Positions 1-10,319 of a stretch of 64,000 nucleotides of DNA are shown in pieces. The stretch's first letter is position 1; each line of letters opens with the position of its first letter. This DNA comes from Prosthecochloris marina (lineage in GTDB: Bacteria; Bacteroidota; Chlorobiia; Chlorobiales; Chlorobiaceae), in the NCBI RefSeq assembly GCF_003182595.1, contig NZ_PDNZ01000002.1:124001-188000 (forward strand), given 5' to 3'. A program made the translations under genes and the position numbers. The notes below the pieces were generated by a model, which ran no database searches, was not told where the DNA came from, and worked only from the letters and a program-made list of their open reading frames with translations.

Positions 1-66
1 CGCCATGACCAGGTGGTTTCGCAGGGAGAGAGGGCCGAGCCCGGTTGGAGAAAACAGGATGGACAT
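1..66 (-). CDS. Old Yellow Enzyme-family NADH:flavin oxidoreductase, N-terminal fragment
   Basis: Only the first 22 codons lie in the window; the gene runs off the left edge. Reading the minus strand from the ATG at 66 gives MSILFSPTGLGPLSLRNHLV followed by Met-Ala. This matches the usual start of Old Yellow Enzyme/NADH:flavin oxidoreductases (a pattern like LF-P-IG-L-LKNR-VMAP), the first strand of the FMN-binding TIM barrel. Such enzymes reduce activated alkenes, or enoyl compounds in the 2,4-dienoyl-CoA reductase branch. The branch cannot be told from this piece. No clear Shine-Dalgarno is visible upstream. A plus-strand frame open over 1-162 is judged a shadow. Confidence 0.65.
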   Translation of the reverse strand, partial: MSILFSPTGLGPLSLRNHLVMA

Positions 67-276
67 GGGAGGGTCTTGTTTAGAAAGGTTTTGAAGACAG
101 TATCTTGCCCGCTTACAACCCCTAAAACATTTCAAGCATTAAAAGTTCAAACCGGTTTCTGAACAGCCCTGTTTTTGCACGAAAGAGAAAAAGCCACAAG
201 AATCTAGCAGGCTGAAAGCTCATTTGCGCTTTATGAAAAAGAGTGTTAACACCATCAAAGCGCAGGCATCGCCTAA

Positions 277-795
277 TCACTTTTTCACAGCTTGCCGTTT
301 CAGTCGCCAGACGGTGAACACCCCACCCAACCCGGCAACCGGCGCGTAGATAATCGCAGTTATGACGAGACTGAGCAGGAACCCTGCGAACGTCATCTCT
401 ACCGGAGCCTGTAACATCTCCTGCAACTGGTTTATACGCATGTCCTGTTCAAGCGAAACACCTTTCATCTGTTCGGAAAGTGTCATGAACTCGGTGGCTC
501 CCGGCCGGTAATTGAATTCCGTGATAAGCACGTACTCGGCAATCACCGATAAAGTGCTTCCAGCCATACCGGTGAGGCTCGAGAAAACAAACGCTTCGGA
601 CATGGAGAGCCTCTCCTGACAGGTAACGATGTAATAGTAGGATGCAGCCGCCCCACCGATAATGATACCAGCGAGAAAAAATACGTTAAGCAGCAGCAGG
701 TAGGGCACCGTGGTCGAGGCGAGTATGATTATCGCCCCGATGCCGATCGCTTTCAGTTTTTCTTCCGAACAATTCACCTTAGCCAAAAACTTCAT
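277..795 (-). CDS. four-helix membrane protein, function unknown
   Basis: Small integral membrane protein of about 172 residues. Two hydrophobic segments follow the N-terminus (around [20 protein letters not shown] and [19 protein letters not shown]), a third follows SMSEAF, and a fourth ([20 protein letters not shown]) lies near the end, with a soluble loop of about 50 residues before it. The layout resembles DUF4199-type proteins, but I do not recognise the family with certainty. The ATG at 795 lies inside the end of dapB (17-base overlap), so the gene is probably translationally coupled to dapB. A GTG at 777 is an alternative start. Longer upstream starts only read through dapB in another frame. 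Confidence 0.7.
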   Translation of the reverse strand: MKFLAKVNCSEEKLKAIGIGAIIILASTTVPYLLLLNVFFLAGIIIGGAAASYYYIVTCQERLSMSEAFVFSSLTGMAGSTLSVIAEYVLITEFNYRPGATEFMTLSEQMKGVSLEQDMRINQLQEMLQAPVEMTFAGFLLSLVITAIIYAPVAGLGGVFTVWRLKRQAVKK

Positions 796-1525
796 CAAGA
801 AAATCATCCATGGTATAAAATCCCGGCTGTGAAACATGCTTTTCAGCAAGCCACTTGCCAGCCTGCACAGCCCCGCCGGCAAATCCTCTCCGATTTCTCG
901 CCGTATGCGAGATAACGATATCGTCAAACTCCGAGTTGATGTATGCCGAATGTTGCCCGAAAACCGAACCGAGCCGGATTGCAGCAACCTGCAACTCATC
1001 GGGATTGATCATTTTCTCGGTCGGAAGCTGGCTGACAATGGTCTTTTTGCGGGAGTTGACCTCTACAATCATCTCTGCAGCCTTCAGTGCCGTACCGCTG
1101 GGAAAATCCGCTTTCGCAGTGTGGTGCTGTTCCGAAAAAGCGATATCGAACTCGTCGAATGGACCGATCATTCGCGCAGCCTCCCGGACCGTGCGGAGAA
1201 ATATGTTGACACCGAGGGAAAAGTTTGCCGAATACATAAGCGAAGCACCCGCTACGGCAACTTGTTGCCGGACCATGGGCATATCAGCATCCCAGCCGGT
1301 TGTTCCAACGACAACTGGTACTTTTGATGCAAGCATTATCGGGAGATTGGCAAGAAATGCATCACGGACGGTAAAGTCTATAATAACGTCACTTCCGGCA
1401 AAACTCTCTTCTGTAATAACGGCATCGACATCAAGAACCGTATGGACCTCATGTTCGTCTGAAGACTCTATTATACCGGCGACCTGCTGTCCCATTTTCC
1501 CATATCCAACAAGGGTGTACTTCAT
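779..1525 (-). CDS. dapB: 4-hydroxy-tetrahydrodipicolinate reductase
   Basis: NAD(P)H-dependent reductase of the lysine/diaminopimelate pathway, acting in the cytosol on the DapA product. The N-terminal Rossmann loop is GYGKMGQ (residues 7-13). The family signature with catalytic His and Lys is [17 protein letters not shown] (about 132-148). GTTGW (74-78) is the conserved nucleotide-site loop. At 248 residues it is shorter than the E. coli enzyme (273), as in many Bacteroidota/Chlorobiota. It is last in the parA-parB-DUF5683-dapB group. DAP supply links it to peptidoglycan synthesis. The start at 1525 gives the expected N-terminal strand MKYTLVGYG. Confidence 0.95.
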   Translation of the reverse strand: MKYTLVGYGKMGQQVAGIIESSDEHEVHTVLDVDAVITEESFAGSDVIIDFTVRDAFLANLPIMLASKVPVVVGTTGWDADMPMVRQQVAVAGASLMYSANFSLGVNIFLRTVREAARMIGPFDEFDIAFSEQHHTAKADFPSGTALKAAEMIVEVNSRKKTIVSQLPTEKMINPDELQVAAIRLGSVFGQHSAYINSEFDDIVISHTARNRRGFAGGAVQAGKWLAEKHVSQPGFYTMDDFLDEVFG

Positions 1526-1657
1526 AAGGAATTCAAAAGTTAAAAGTCAAAAAGGAGCTCCGTTCAGTCGGGTAAACCTGTGAGATATTCCTTTCATTAC
1601 AGGAAGCAACCAAACCCTTCTGAACATTTCCGCCCGATCAAGCTGTCCATACCCGGT

Positions 1658-2251
1658 TTAAAATTTCAGATTGACACTTACCGACGGGTAAAATGTTTCA
1701 GGTGCGTATACCGATGATACCCCTTCTTCGGAAATAGTATCGAAATCATAAAGATGAGCATCGACATAGGCATCGACAATACCCGCAAGATAGGCCAATG
1801 CAAGAAACAAAATCTGCTGGTTTCGCTTCTCCTGGTAACGGTCCCGCTCATCCTGAAAACGGGGTGCATCCGGTCCGTCAGGATCCTCGGCGTACTTATC
1901 CCTGAACTCTTTATAACTGTCGTTATAATCAATGGCCCGATAGCCGAAATAACCCAAAAGCCCGTAAAGGATCGGAACCTTCCATATCGCGCCGTTGTAT
2001 ACCTGACCGTACCCTGGAAGCACAGCGGATATCATAGCCACTTTCCAGGGCTGCATACGCTGGTCGTCGTCATCTGTCTGCCGATCGTCGTCCTGCTGCA
2101 CCTCGGCAAAAAGTGCGCCCTGGATCTCATCCGCAGTGGTACGGGTATCGGGAAACACCTGTTCCGAGGCTCTCGCATATGACGGAACCATGATAACCAT
2201 CGATATGGCTGAAAAAAGTATTGCGAACGCTATCCTGTTACCGTTACTCAT
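1658..2251 (-). CDS. DUF5683 domain membrane protein
   Basis: A 197-residue protein with an N-terminal signal or membrane segment (residues about 7-27), an acidic linker rich in Asp/Gln, and then the DUF5683 signature SAVLPGYGQVYNGAIWKVPI followed by LYGLLGYFGY. Another hydrophobic stretch (ILFLALAYLAGIVDAYVDAH) lies downstream. DUF5683 proteins next to ParB are typical of Bacteroidota and Chlorobiota; their role is unknown. The ATG overlaps the last codons of parB (ATGAGTAA, 8 bases), which indicates coupled translation. The acidic linker before the domain could be periplasmic. Confidence 0.88.
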   Translation of the reverse strand: MSNGNRIAFAILFSAISMVIMVPSYARASEQVFPDTRTTADEIQGALFAEVQQDDDRQTDDDDQRMQPWKVAMISAVLPGYGQVYNGAIWKVPILYGLLGYFGYRAIDYNDSYKEFRDKYAEDPDGPDAPRFQDERDRYQEKRNQQILFLALAYLAGIVDAYVDAHLYDFDTISEEGVSSVYAPETFYPSVSVNLKF

Positions 2252-3125
2252 AATTCATTATTTCGAGGATTCTCTCCAGATCGTCAGGTGAAAAATACTG
2301 AATATGAATTTCACCCTTACCCTTGTTTTTCTCCACGATCCTGACCTTTGTTGCAAACCTTTCCCGTAGCTGAGACTCAATCTCTCCGTAGGGTAAAACA
2401 GTTCCCGAACGAACCGGCTTGGCCGGTGTTTCCCGGAACAGTTTGTTGACAAGTTCCTCGGTTTGACGAACGGATAACTTCTTCCGGAGAATCTCTTGCC
2501 ATACCTTGATCTGCTGCTTCTGGTTAGGCAGATTGATCAGCGCTCTTGCATGCCCTGACGAGATGTCCTTCTCCCGGATACTGTTCTGTATGACTGTCGG
2601 TAGTTTCAGCAGCCTTAAAAAATTGCTGATGGTGGACCGGTTCTTGCCGACTTTCTGGGCAATCTCGTCCTGTGTCAGATTGCAATTGGTAACCAGGCTT
2701 TTCAGAGCAAGAGCAATTTCAATAGCATTGAGATCTTCGCGCTGAATGTTTTCAATCAGAGCCAACTCCAGTTTACCTGCATCTTCATGCGCTTCTACAA
2801 TATAACCGGGAATAAACTTGAAGCCCGCTTTTCGAACAGCGCGAAGCCGCCGTTCACCGCTGATCAACTGATAACCTTCCCCGTCCCTGCTTACCGTTAC
2901 GGGTTGAATGACCCCGTTTTCGATGATGGAGTTTTTCAGATCTTCTAGTGCCGCTTCATCAAAGTCTTTCCGCGGCTGAAAAGGATTCACCTTGATTTTC
3001 TCAACCGGCAAACTCCCGACCGAGCCTGTCGGAATCCGAACCTCTTCATCCGCCTTGCTCGATGGAATAAAACCTTCATCGGGAATGAGTGCTTTGAGAC
3101 CTTTTCCTAACGCTTGTTTCGCCAT
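2244..3125 (-). CDS. parB: chromosome-partitioning protein ParB
   Basis: ParB is the parS-binding CTPase clamp that loads around the origin and works with ParA in chromosome segregation. The N-terminal ParB/Srx domain carries NPFQPRKDF (47-55), GVIQPVTV (71-78), the CTP-binding box GERRLRAVRKAG (90-101) and ENIQRE (125-130). A helix-turn-helix follows (about 150-175, LTQDEIAQKVGKNRSTISNF). The C-terminal 60 residues form the dimerisation end. The length of 293 is typical. It lies downstream of parA across an unusually wide gap of about 140 bases, so parB may have its own promoter as well. Confidence 0.96.
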   Translation of the reverse strand: MAKQALGKGLKALIPDEGFIPSSKADEEVRIPTGSVGSLPVEKIKVNPFQPRKDFDEAALEDLKNSIIENGVIQPVTVSRDGEGYQLISGERRLRAVRKAGFKFIPGYIVEAHEDAGKLELALIENIQREDLNAIEIALALKSLVTNCNLTQDEIAQKVGKNRSTISNFLRLLKLPTVIQNSIREKDISSGHARALINLPNQKQQIKVWQEILRKKLSVRQTEELVNKLFRETPAKPVRSGTVLPYGEIESQLRERFATKVRIVEKNKGKGEIHIQYFSPDDLERILEIMNYE

Positions 3126-3268
3126 ATCCTAAACCGATCGTGTCATATGTGCTGACTATGACTATTGTATCATTTCTATTACCTAACCGTGACTGTGCTC
3201 TACCTGAGGCTGTTTCCTTATTGCATGCATGAGGTGATAAAAAAAAGCACAATCTGAAAATCCGGCTA

Positions 3269-4066
3269 CTATTGACGCCGTACTTTGAACTTCTTGATAT
3301 TTCCGTCCTTCTCGAAAATCTCCTGAGCAAGATCGAGGTAATCCTTCGAGCCCAGACTTTGGGCATCATAGAGCAAAGCGGGTTTACCATGACTTGGAGC
3401 CTCAGACAGGCGAACGTTCCTGCGAATATAGGTTCGGTAGACCTTGTCTTTGAAAAACTTTTTCACCTCTTCGGCAACCTGGCCCGCAAGACGCAAACGT
3501 GCATCGAACATGGTAACCAGTACCCCTTCGATCGAAAGCTTCGGGTTCAGGTGTTTACGGACAATACTGATAGTGTTGAGCAGTTTACCCAAACCTTCAA
3601 GAGCATAATATTCAGCCTGAACCGGAATAAGCACCGAGTCGGCGGCAGTGAGTGAATTGAGGGTGATCAAGCCAAGAGAAGGCGGACAATCAATAATGAT
3701 ATAATCGTATTGGTCCCTGACCGTTTTCAGAGCTTTCTGCATCACATACTCTCTTTCCCGCATATTGACAAGCTCGACTTCCATACCGACGAGGTTCACA
3801 TTGGACGGCACAACATCGAGAAAATCGAGACTCGAGGAGCGTATTGCCTCTTTGATGTCTCCGCCCTGCACCATAACATGGTAAAAAGTGTTTTCGATCT
3901 CTTCCTCGGTATCGAGTCCGAACCCCGAGGTGGCATTGGCCTGAGGATCAATGTCTATGAGCAACGTTTTAAACTCGGAAATGGCAATAGAAGCCGCAAT
4001 ATTAACAGCCGTCGTTGTCTTTCCAACCCCGCCTTTCTGGTTTGCTATTGCGATTACTCTACCCAT
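3269..4066 (-). CDS. parA: chromosome-partitioning ATPase ParA (Soj)
   Basis: MinD/ParA-family deviant Walker ATPase that moves ParB-parS complexes. The deviant Walker A is [12 protein letters not shown] (residues 11-22), with the signature lysine near its start. The switch regions are [13 protein letters not shown] and [19 protein letters not shown]. The 265-residue length, without an N-terminal DNA-binding extension, fits a chromosomal Soj rather than a plasmid type Ia ParA. A purine-rich AAAGGAAAA precedes the ATG. It is transcribed divergently from mpg across about 97 bases. Confidence 0.96.
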   Translation of the reverse strand: MGRVIAIANQKGGVGKTTTAVNIAASIAISEFKTLLIDIDPQANATSGFGLDTEEEIENTFYHVMVQGGDIKEAIRSSSLDFLDVVPSNVNLVGMEVELVNMREREYVMQKALKTVRDQYDYIIIDCPPSLGLITLNSLTAADSVLIPVQAEYYALEGLGKLLNTISIVRKHLNPKLSIEGVLVTMFDARLRLAGQVAEEVKKFFKDKVYRTYIRRNVRLSEAPSHGKPALLYDAQSLGSKDYLDLAQEIFEKDGNIKKFKVRRQ

Positions 4067-4163
4067 TTTTCCTTTGAGGATCTATCCTGTTGTTCTTCCG
4101 CCACGACTTGCTAAATTATAATACTTGAATCAACTTTTACAAACATAATACCATTATTACTCA

Positions 4164-4790
4164 ATGGGAAAGCTGGGAGAAGATTTTTTCACAAAGCCAA
4201 CGCTTCTGCTGGCAGAACTTCTTCTCGGCAAAGTTTTTGTACACAACGCTGCTGACGGCCGATGCTACAAAGGCCGGATTGTCGAAACCGAGGCCTATCT
4301 TGCCGAGGGTGATGAAGCCTGTCATGCATTCCGGGGCATGACAAAGAGAAACAAAGTGATGTATGGTTCTCCGGGCACGCTTTACGTATATTTCACCTAC
4401 GGCTGCCACAATCTCATGAATATCGTTACCGAACCCGAAGGTGTTGCCGGGGCCGTACTTATCAGGGCAATGGAGCCCATGAGCGGCATAGAAGAGATGA
4501 AAAAGAATAGAGACATCATGCGAACGGTCGATTTGATGAACGGTCCGGGAAAGCTCACCAGTGCAATGGACATAACCTTGGAGCATAACGGGCTGAGCCT
4601 TTCAAGCGATACGGTTTATCTTGAAGAAGGTGAAAATTTCCCGCCTTCAGTGATCAGTTCATCGAAAAGAATAGGCATTACGAAAAGCGCCGACCTTTTC
4701 TGGAGACGCTACATTGCCGGCAACGCATTTGTTTCGAAGTCAAAACCGGGACCTCCTCCCGGAAAAAAAAAGACGCTGTTGGAAAGTTGA
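4164..4790 (+). CDS. mpg: 3-methyladenine DNA glycosylase (AAG/MPG family)
   Basis: Monofunctional DNA glycosylase that removes alkylated purines and hypoxanthine in base excision repair. The active-site region VETEAYL (40-46) holds the general-base glutamate. GSPGTLYVYFTYGCHNLMNI (68-87) forms the DNA-binding pocket, and NGPGKLTSAM and RRYIAGNAFVS match the conserved C-terminal segments. The length of 208 is normal. It is followed after 44 bases by mgtE and may share its transcript, although an A/T-rich stretch lies between them. Confidence 0.93.
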   Translation: MGKLGEDFFTKPTLLLAELLLGKVFVHNAADGRCYKGRIVETEAYLAEGDEACHAFRGMTKRNKVMYGSPGTLYVYFTYGCHNLMNIVTEPEGVAGAVLIRAMEPMSGIEEMKKNRDIMRTVDLMNGPGKLTSAMDITLEHNGLSLSSDTVYLEEGENFPPSVISSSKRIGITKSADLFWRRYIAGNAFVSKSKPGPPPGKKKTLLES

Positions 4791-4834
4791 AAAAAAAATT
4801 CCTTTTTTAGGCAAGCCGTTAAACTATCCTAAAC

Positions 4835-6217
4835 ATGATCGGGACTCCAATCCTACCAGAAATAAGAGAACTGATCGAGCGCAGAAATTTCAGTGCTCTG
4901 CAGCGGATTTTCACCGATTGGCTTCCTGTCGATCTTGCCGAGCTTATATCCGATCTTCCGGAAAACGAACAGGCAATCCTTTACCGGCTTCTTCCGCGGG
5001 GCGTCGCTACCGAAACGTTCGAGTACCTCGACATCGACTCCCAGCAGAACCTGCTTACAGCCCTTACCAAAAAAGATGTTACACACATTCTCAACAGCAT
5101 GTCTCCCGACGACCGAACCGAAATGCTCGAAGAACTACCGAGTAACGTCGTACAGGAACTGCTGAAACTCCTTTCGTTCGAAGAGTTTAAAATCGCCAAG
5201 ACTCTGCTTGCTTATTCCGAAGACAGTGTCGGGCGACTGATGTCTCCGGATTATATCAGTATTAAAAAAGACTGGACGATCACTGAAGTTCTCGACTATA
5301 TCAGAAAATACGGCCACGACAGTGAAACATTGAACGTCATCTATGTAGTTGATGATTACGGAAAACTGATCGGAGAACTTGCCGCACGTGAACTGCTTCT
5401 CTCACAACCGGAAAAAAAGGTAAAGGACCTGATATCGGAAGAAAAAATCATTACCCTTACAGCCACACAGGACCAGCAGGACGCACTTGAAACGTTCAAG
5501 CGCTACGACCGGGTCGCCCTTCCGGTTGTCGATTCCAACGGTTACCTGATCGGTATCGTTACGGTCGATGATATGCTCGATGTTGCCGAAGAAGAAGAAA
5601 CCGAAGATATCCAGAAGTTCGGCGGTATTGAAGCCCTCGACGAACCCTACATGGACCTGCCGATCCTGGAAGTCATAAAAAAACGAGGCGTTTGGCTCGT
5701 AGTGCTTTTTCTCGGCGAAATGCTGACCGCTTCGGCCATGGCGTTTTTCGAAGACGAACTCGCGAAAGCCATCGTGCTCGCGACGTTTATTCCGCTGATC
5801 ATATCGAGCGGCGGTAATTCAGGCTCTCAGGCGGCAACCCTTATCATAAGAGCTTTGGCTCTCGGGGAAATCACCATCAAGGACTGGTGGAGAGTTATGA
5901 GAAGAGAAATTCTGTCCGGGCTTGCCCTTGGCAGCCTCCTGGGCCTCATCGGCGTATTCAGAGTGGTGTTCTGGTCGATTATTCTTGGTTCCTACAACAT
6001 CGAATGGCTCACTGTCGGCTATACCGTCGGCGTATCGCTTATCGGTGTCGTCCTCCTCGGGACCCTTGCCGGTTCCATGCTTCCGCTTCTTCTACAACGT
6101 TGGGGACTCGACCCTGCAACATCTTCAGCACCTTTCGTTGCAACAATTGTCGATGTTGCAGGCATCATCATTTACTTCAGTGTAGCAACCGTTTTCCTGA
6201 GCGGAATACTGCTCTGA
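4835..6217 (+). CDS. mgtE: magnesium transporter MgtE
   Basis: Mg2+-gated Mg2+ channel/transporter of the inner membrane. The N-terminal helical MgtE_N domain covers about residues 20-125 ([27 protein letters not shown]). Two CBS domains follow (about 130-255; [31 protein letters not shown]). The transmembrane part begins near residue 285 and carries [20 protein letters not shown], the conserved pore segment. The length of 460 is standard. Chlorosome-bearing cells need much Mg for bacteriochlorophyll, but no Mg riboswitch is visible upstream (44 bases only). Confidence 0.95.
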   Translation: MIGTPILPEIRELIERRNFSALQRIFTDWLPVDLAELISDLPENEQAILYRLLPRGVATETFEYLDIDSQQNLLTALTKKDVTHILNSMSPDDRTEMLEELPSNVVQELLKLLSFEEFKIAKTLLAYSEDSVGRLMSPDYISIKKDWTITEVLDYIRKYGHDSETLNVIYVVDDYGKLIGELAARELLLSQPEKKVKDLISEEKIITLTATQDQQDALETFKRYDRVALPVVDSNGYLIGIVTVDDMLDVAEEEETEDIQKFGGIEALDEPYMDLPILEVIKKRGVWLVVLFLGEMLTASAMAFFEDELAKAIVLATFIPLIISSGGNSGSQAATLIIRALALGEITIKDWWRVMRREILSGLALGSLLGLIGVFRVVFWSIILGSYNIEWLTVGYTVGVSLIGVVLLGTLAGSMLPLLLQRWGLDPATSSAPFVATIVDVAGIIIYFSVATVFLSGILL

Positions 6218-6540
6218 AGCTTGCTGAATCATCGAACTGCCGACTTATCGAATTGGTTCGGAGAGATTTTCAGTCCCGCAGGCAACACTCTGTGCAGCAC
6301 CTGAATTGTGCATTCGCTGAACATGCCGGAGATACAGGGCGAAGGACTGCTGTAAGCTTCCTGTAAGAAAGCATCGGCAATCTTAAAGGGGAGGACTCTT
6401 TGTCGGTTTTTCACCTGCACCTGACAGGTTAGAAATAATTCCACTATGAGTACATTATTAAAGACTGTTTTCAATAAGCTCGTTATATGGGGCATTAGCG
6501 GAAACGCTCAGTTCAGGTAACAAATTAATTGTGTAATAAC
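6218..6540. other. intergenic region upstream of the ETF-QO gene, with a possible 24-codon micro-ORF
   Basis: No recognisable gene, tRNA or riboswitch. The only feature of note is a short plus-strand frame at 6446-6520 (MSTLLKTVFNKLVIWGISGN then AQFR, stop), 20 bases before the ETF-QO start and without a good ribosome-binding site. It could be a small leader or membrane peptide, or chance. A minus-strand frame of 88 codons at 6229-6495 has no protein-like features. Confidence 0.4.
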
Positions 6541-8214
6541 GTGCCAGCTGAAAGAGAATCACTCGATTTCGATATCGTTTTCATAGGTGCCGGACCTGCG
6601 AACCTCACCGCAGCCCTGCATTTACAGCACCTCGTCACCCGCCATAATGCAGGGGGAAACACACCGGTCGAGCCCGAAATCATTATTCTTGAAAAAGGAA
6701 AATACACGGGTTCCCACCTTTTGTCAGGAGCAATACTCGATCCCTCCGTATTAGAAACCTTCATGCCCGATTTCCGGCAAAGGGGCTGCCCTGTCGAAAC
6801 TGAAGTCACGAAAGAATCGGTTTGGTTTCTTTCCGAAAAAAAGAAGTTTCCGGTACCGTATCTTCCCGAACCGTTCCGCAACGAGGGCTGCTATGTTGTC
6901 TCGGTGAGCAGATTCGGGTCCTGGCTAGGCGAAGCAGCTGAAACGGAGGGCCTGACGATCCTCGATAATACTGCAGCAGTTGAACCTGTCATCGAAAAAG
7001 GAAGGGTGGTGGGCATTGTTACCGATGACAAAGGCATCGACAAAGAAGGTAATGCCAAACCCGGAGCCGAACCGGGAATGTTGTTCAACACAAAAGCCAT
7101 CGTTGTCGGAGAAGGTGCACACGGTTCGATTTTCCGTCAGCTCGATCGAGAATTCAATCTGTCGGAGGAAGCTCGCCAACAGATCTATGAAACCGGAGTC
7201 AAGGAGACATGGAAAGTTCCGGCTGGACGGATAAAAGCCGGTGATGTCCGACATACGTTCGGCTACCCTCTTCCTTCGTCGGTGTATGGAGGGGGCTGGC
7301 TTTATGCCCTGTCCGACACCGAGCTGTCGCTCGGATTCGTCACATCGATAGAACCTTTCCGACCGGTTGTCGACCCCCACTACAACCTGCAGCTGTTCAA
7401 GCAGCACCCGTTCATACAATCGATCATCAAGGAAGGTCGTTTGCTCGAATACGGAGCAAAAGCCATTACATCCGGAGGCTACCATGCCATGCCGAAGCCA
7501 TTCGGCCCCGGTTTTCTGCTTACCGGCGAAACCGCCGGGCTTGTAAACATGCAGCGCCTGAAAGGCCTTCATCTTGCAATGCAATCAGGCATCCATGCCG
7601 CCGAAACACTCTTTACCTCTCTGCTTACCAATGACTTTTCAGCAGACGCTTTACGCTCCTATCGCAACCGTCTTGAAAAATCCGTTGTTTCCGAAGAGAT
7701 GTACAAGGCCAGAAATTACCGCCAGACATTCGAACAGGGGCTCTACAAAGGCCTTCTGCAGGCAGGACTTTCCTTGAAAATACCCGGTATCGGTCTTGCG
7801 GAAAAAGCATCGGCGCCAAAAGAAAACAGATTACTCCCCAAGAGAAAAGAGTATCGGAACTGGTTACAACAAAAACAGGCATTTCGACCCGACGACTCAC
7901 TTACCTTTTCAAAAAACGCCGACCTCTTCGTATCGGGAACCAGCCATGAAGAAAACCAGCCATGCCATTTACTCATAAACCCGGCAGATATCGCCGATAT
8001 CTGCACAACAAAATGCACTGAAGAATTCGGAAATCCATGTCAGCACTTCTGTCCGGCGGGAGTCTATGAAATCGATCACGAGACCGACCCCGTACTGAAG
8101 CTTTCACCATCCAACTGCCTGCATTGCAAAACCTGTGAGATTGCAGACCCGTACCGTATAATTACCTGGACGCCTCCGGAGGGAGGTGGTGGCCCCGGAT
8201 ATAAACTCAGTTAA
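6541..8214 (+). CDS. electron transfer flavoprotein-ubiquinone oxidoreductase (ETF-QO type)
   Basis: FAD and 4Fe-4S membrane-associated enzyme that passes electrons from reduced ETF to quinone. The N-terminal dinucleotide fold is [18 protein letters not shown]. The quinone-binding half includes [16 protein letters not shown], and [17 protein letters not shown] and GEGAHGS are typical. The C-terminal ferredoxin-like domain has Cys in CPAGVYE and [11 protein letters not shown], then [19 protein letters not shown], very close to known ETF-QO C-termini. All four cluster cysteines are present. In this lineage the acceptor would be menaquinone or chlorobium quinone (inferred). The start is unclear: GTG at 6541 or TTG at 6529. 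No etfAB genes are in the window. Confidence 0.9.
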   Translation: MPAERESLDFDIVFIGAGPANLTAALHLQHLVTRHNAGGNTPVEPEIIILEKGKYTGSHLLSGAILDPSVLETFMPDFRQRGCPVETEVTKESVWFLSEKKKFPVPYLPEPFRNEGCYVVSVSRFGSWLGEAAETEGLTILDNTAAVEPVIEKGRVVGIVTDDKGIDKEGNAKPGAEPGMLFNTKAIVVGEGAHGSIFRQLDREFNLSEEARQQIYETGVKETWKVPAGRIKAGDVRHTFGYPLPSSVYGGGWLYALSDTELSLGFVTSIEPFRPVVDPHYNLQLFKQHPFIQSIIKEGRLLEYGAKAITSGGYHAMPKPFGPGFLLTGETAGLVNMQRLKGLHLAMQSGIHAAETLFTSLLTNDFSADALRSYRNRLEKSVVSEEMYKARNYRQTFEQGLYKGLLQAGLSLKIPGIGLAEKASAPKENRLLPKRKEYRNWLQQKQAFRPDDSLTFSKNADLFVSGTSHEENQPCHLLINPADIADICTTKCTEEFGNPCQHFCPAGVYEIDHETDPVLKLSPSNCLHCKTCEIADPYRIITWTPPEGGGGPGYKLS

Positions 8215-8218
8215 AAGA

Positions 8219-9346
8219 ATGAAGAAAAAGGAACATGTCATAGTCGGTATTTCCGGAGGAGTCGATTCCGCTGTCGCCGCCTGCATGCTCATAGAGCAAG
8301 GATACCGGGTTACCGGCCTGCATATCAAGGTATTGGACCATTCGGACGACAATCTGAGCCTCGAAGAATCTTCGCTGATCATAAGCGACCGGCGTGAGTA
8401 TCGTTTCCCGGTCTTTTCGTTCAACCTGAGCGGTAGCTTTCGGAGAGACATCATAGCGTATTTCCAACAGGATTACGTCGCTGGACGAACACCCAATCCC
8501 TGCATGGTATGCAATAAACTCATCAAATGGAAAGGACTCCTCAAAGGTGCCGAGATCCTGCAGGCGCACCGGATCGCCACCGGACATTACGCGCGCATTG
8601 ACTTCAAGAACGGCAGATACCGTCTTTTGAAAGGAACAGACCGTCAGAAAGATCAGAGCTATTTTCTATGGATGCTCGGCAGCGAAGAACTTTCAAAAAC
8701 AATTCTGCCACTCGGGACTCTCACAAAACCGGAAGTACGCGAGCTTGCCCGCAGCTTCGGTGTGAGATGGGCGGAGAAAAAAGAGAGCCAGGAAATATGT
8801 TTTGTGCCCGATAACGATTACAGGAAATTTTTGCAGTCATCCCTGCCCGAGCTATCCGAAAAACTCAAAGGTGGAGAAATCCTCGACAGCGAGGGAAAGG
8901 TTATCGGCCGACATGCCGGTTACCCGTTTTACACGATCGGGCAACGAAAAGGGCTCGGCATATCATCTCCTGAACCACTGTACGTCAGGAGCCTTGATGC
9001 GGAAAAGAATCGCCTCCACGTCGGTAGCAAAGTAATGCTTGAATGCAGAAAGCTTATTGCTGGGCAGGTGAACTGGATCGGTATCGACTGTCCGAAAACA
9101 CCGATGAGAGCCTCCGCACGCATACGTTACCGTGATACCGAAGAATCCTGCTGCATCGTTTCCGGTCCGGAAAACCGTGCCGAGGTGGTTTTTGACAAAC
9201 CCAAACAGTCGGTAACCCCCGGCCAGGCTGTCGTGTTTTTCCGGGAAGACGAGGTTATCGGCGGCGGGATTATAGAAGAGGCTCTAGCAGAACCCCCTCT
9301 TGATTCACATCAGGCCTCGAGTGGCAAAGGAACGGTAAAACTATAG
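8219..9346 (+). CDS. mnmA: tRNA-specific 2-thiouridylase MnmA
   Basis: ATP-dependent thiolase that makes 2-thiouridine at wobble position 34 of Lys, Glu and Gln tRNAs. PP-loop SGGVDS is at residues 12-17. The catalytic Cys lies in [12 protein letters not shown] (C98, with a second Cys at C95), and the persulfide partner in [14 protein letters not shown] (C194). [10 protein letters not shown] and [15 protein letters not shown] are family signatures. I chose ATG 8219, four bases after the ETF-QO stop, because it gives a normal N-terminus. In-frame GTG codons at 8186 and 8189 would add an 11-residue tail and overlap ETF-QO. At 375 residues it is complete. Confidence 0.95.
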   Translation: MKKKEHVIVGISGGVDSAVAACMLIEQGYRVTGLHIKVLDHSDDNLSLEESSLIISDRREYRFPVFSFNLSGSFRRDIIAYFQQDYVAGRTPNPCMVCNKLIKWKGLLKGAEILQAHRIATGHYARIDFKNGRYRLLKGTDRQKDQSYFLWMLGSEELSKTILPLGTLTKPEVRELARSFGVRWAEKKESQEICFVPDNDYRKFLQSSLPELSEKLKGGEILDSEGKVIGRHAGYPFYTIGQRKGLGISSPEPLYVRSLDAEKNRLHVGSKVMLECRKLIAGQVNWIGIDCPKTPMRASARIRYRDTEESCCIVSGPENRAEVVFDKPKQSVTPGQAVVFFREDEVIGGGIIEEALAEPPLDSHQASSGKGTVKL

Positions 9347-9402
9347 CCGGAAACGATCATCTTTGACTTTTTCTTATTGAAATTTTGACTTGAATTTTCA
9401 TC

Positions 9403-10077
9403 ATGCTTCAACGAACACAGTCGTCTCTCATCTACCTCGACAGACCCTCTGCATCAAAACAGAGGGAGGATATCCTTATCATGCTGCACGGTTACGGCAG
9501 CAATGAAAAAGACCTCATGCAGCTTGCCCCGTCTCTCGATCAAAACCTTCACCTCATCACACCAAGAGCACCACTCGCTCTAGCACCGGAAATGTATGGC
9601 TGGTTCCCCATCGAGTTTACGCAGGAAGGCATTACCGTCGACCGGGAAGCTGCCGGAAGAGCAAAAGAGACGCTTCTTGAATTTCTGCACGGCATCGTGG
9701 ATCGATACAACGCACGAGAAAATAAAGTCTGGCTGATGGGGTTCAGTCAGGGTGCGGTCATGAGCTATCTTGCGGCCCTTGCCGAACCGGCCCTGCTTCA
9801 TGGCGTCATAGCGTTGAGCGGGCAATTCCCCGAATCCCCGTTTCTTGTCAATGCAGAACCGGACCTTTTTCGGACCCTTCCGTTCCTTGTCGTGCACGGC
9901 ATTTATGACGACGTCCTGCCCGTCACCAACGGCAGGCACTCCGAACGCTGGCTTCAGGAACATGCCGACAGGCTCACCTACAGAGAATACGCTATGGGAC
10001 ATGAAATCAATACCGAAGCGCTGGAACTCATCAGGGACTGGCTTTACCGTACGAAAAGTGCGAAAGCATCGCCCTGA
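9403..10077 (+). CDS. carboxylesterase / phospholipase-type alpha/beta hydrolase
   Basis: A 224-residue serine hydrolase of the phospholipase/carboxylesterase (YpfH-like) family. It has the oxyanion loop HGYGSNEKDL, the nucleophile elbow GFSQGAVMSY, the catalytic Asp in HGIYDDVLPV and the catalytic His in MGHEI near the C-terminus. There is no signal peptide, so it should act in the cytosol. The natural substrate is unknown; the family hydrolyses short acyl esters. It sits between mnmA and metH on the same strand, but spacing of more than 50 bases on each side argues against tight coupling. Confidence 0.9.
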   Translation: MLQRTQSSLIYLDRPSASKQREDILIMLHGYGSNEKDLMQLAPSLDQNLHLITPRAPLALAPEMYGWFPIEFTQEGITVDREAAGRAKETLLEFLHGIVDRYNARENKVWLMGFSQGAVMSYLAALAEPALLHGVIALSGQFPESPFLVNAEPDLFRTLPFLVVHGIYDDVLPVTNGRHSERWLQEHADRLTYREYAMGHEINTEALELIRDWLYRTKSAKASP

Positions 10078-10319
10078 CCGGAGGAATCCTTATGCTCAGG
10101 AATTGATGGAGATTGCGTATATTCAAGCTTTTAATTCGTAGGGCTCTCCCTTAATTGTCATGGGTACCGGTAGAATCGGAACACGAAGCGTAAAGCGCGA
10201 AAAAACAGGAGCGACCGACAAACGTTCGCGGATATGAGAATTTCGAACATGTGCCGTGCAGAAATCCCGACGCAGAACAACATTTACTTGAGAAGCCTTT
10301 GAGAAGATGCCAAACAACA

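Noticed and set aside
1..162. open plus-strand frame at the left edge
   Set aside because: The minus strand shows a clear Old Yellow Enzyme N-terminus over 1-66; the plus frame has no recognisable product.
10078..10319. possible riboswitch upstream of metH
   Set aside because: No B12 box, SAM-I or SAH motif was seen; only a weak hairpin around GTTCG ... CGAAC.
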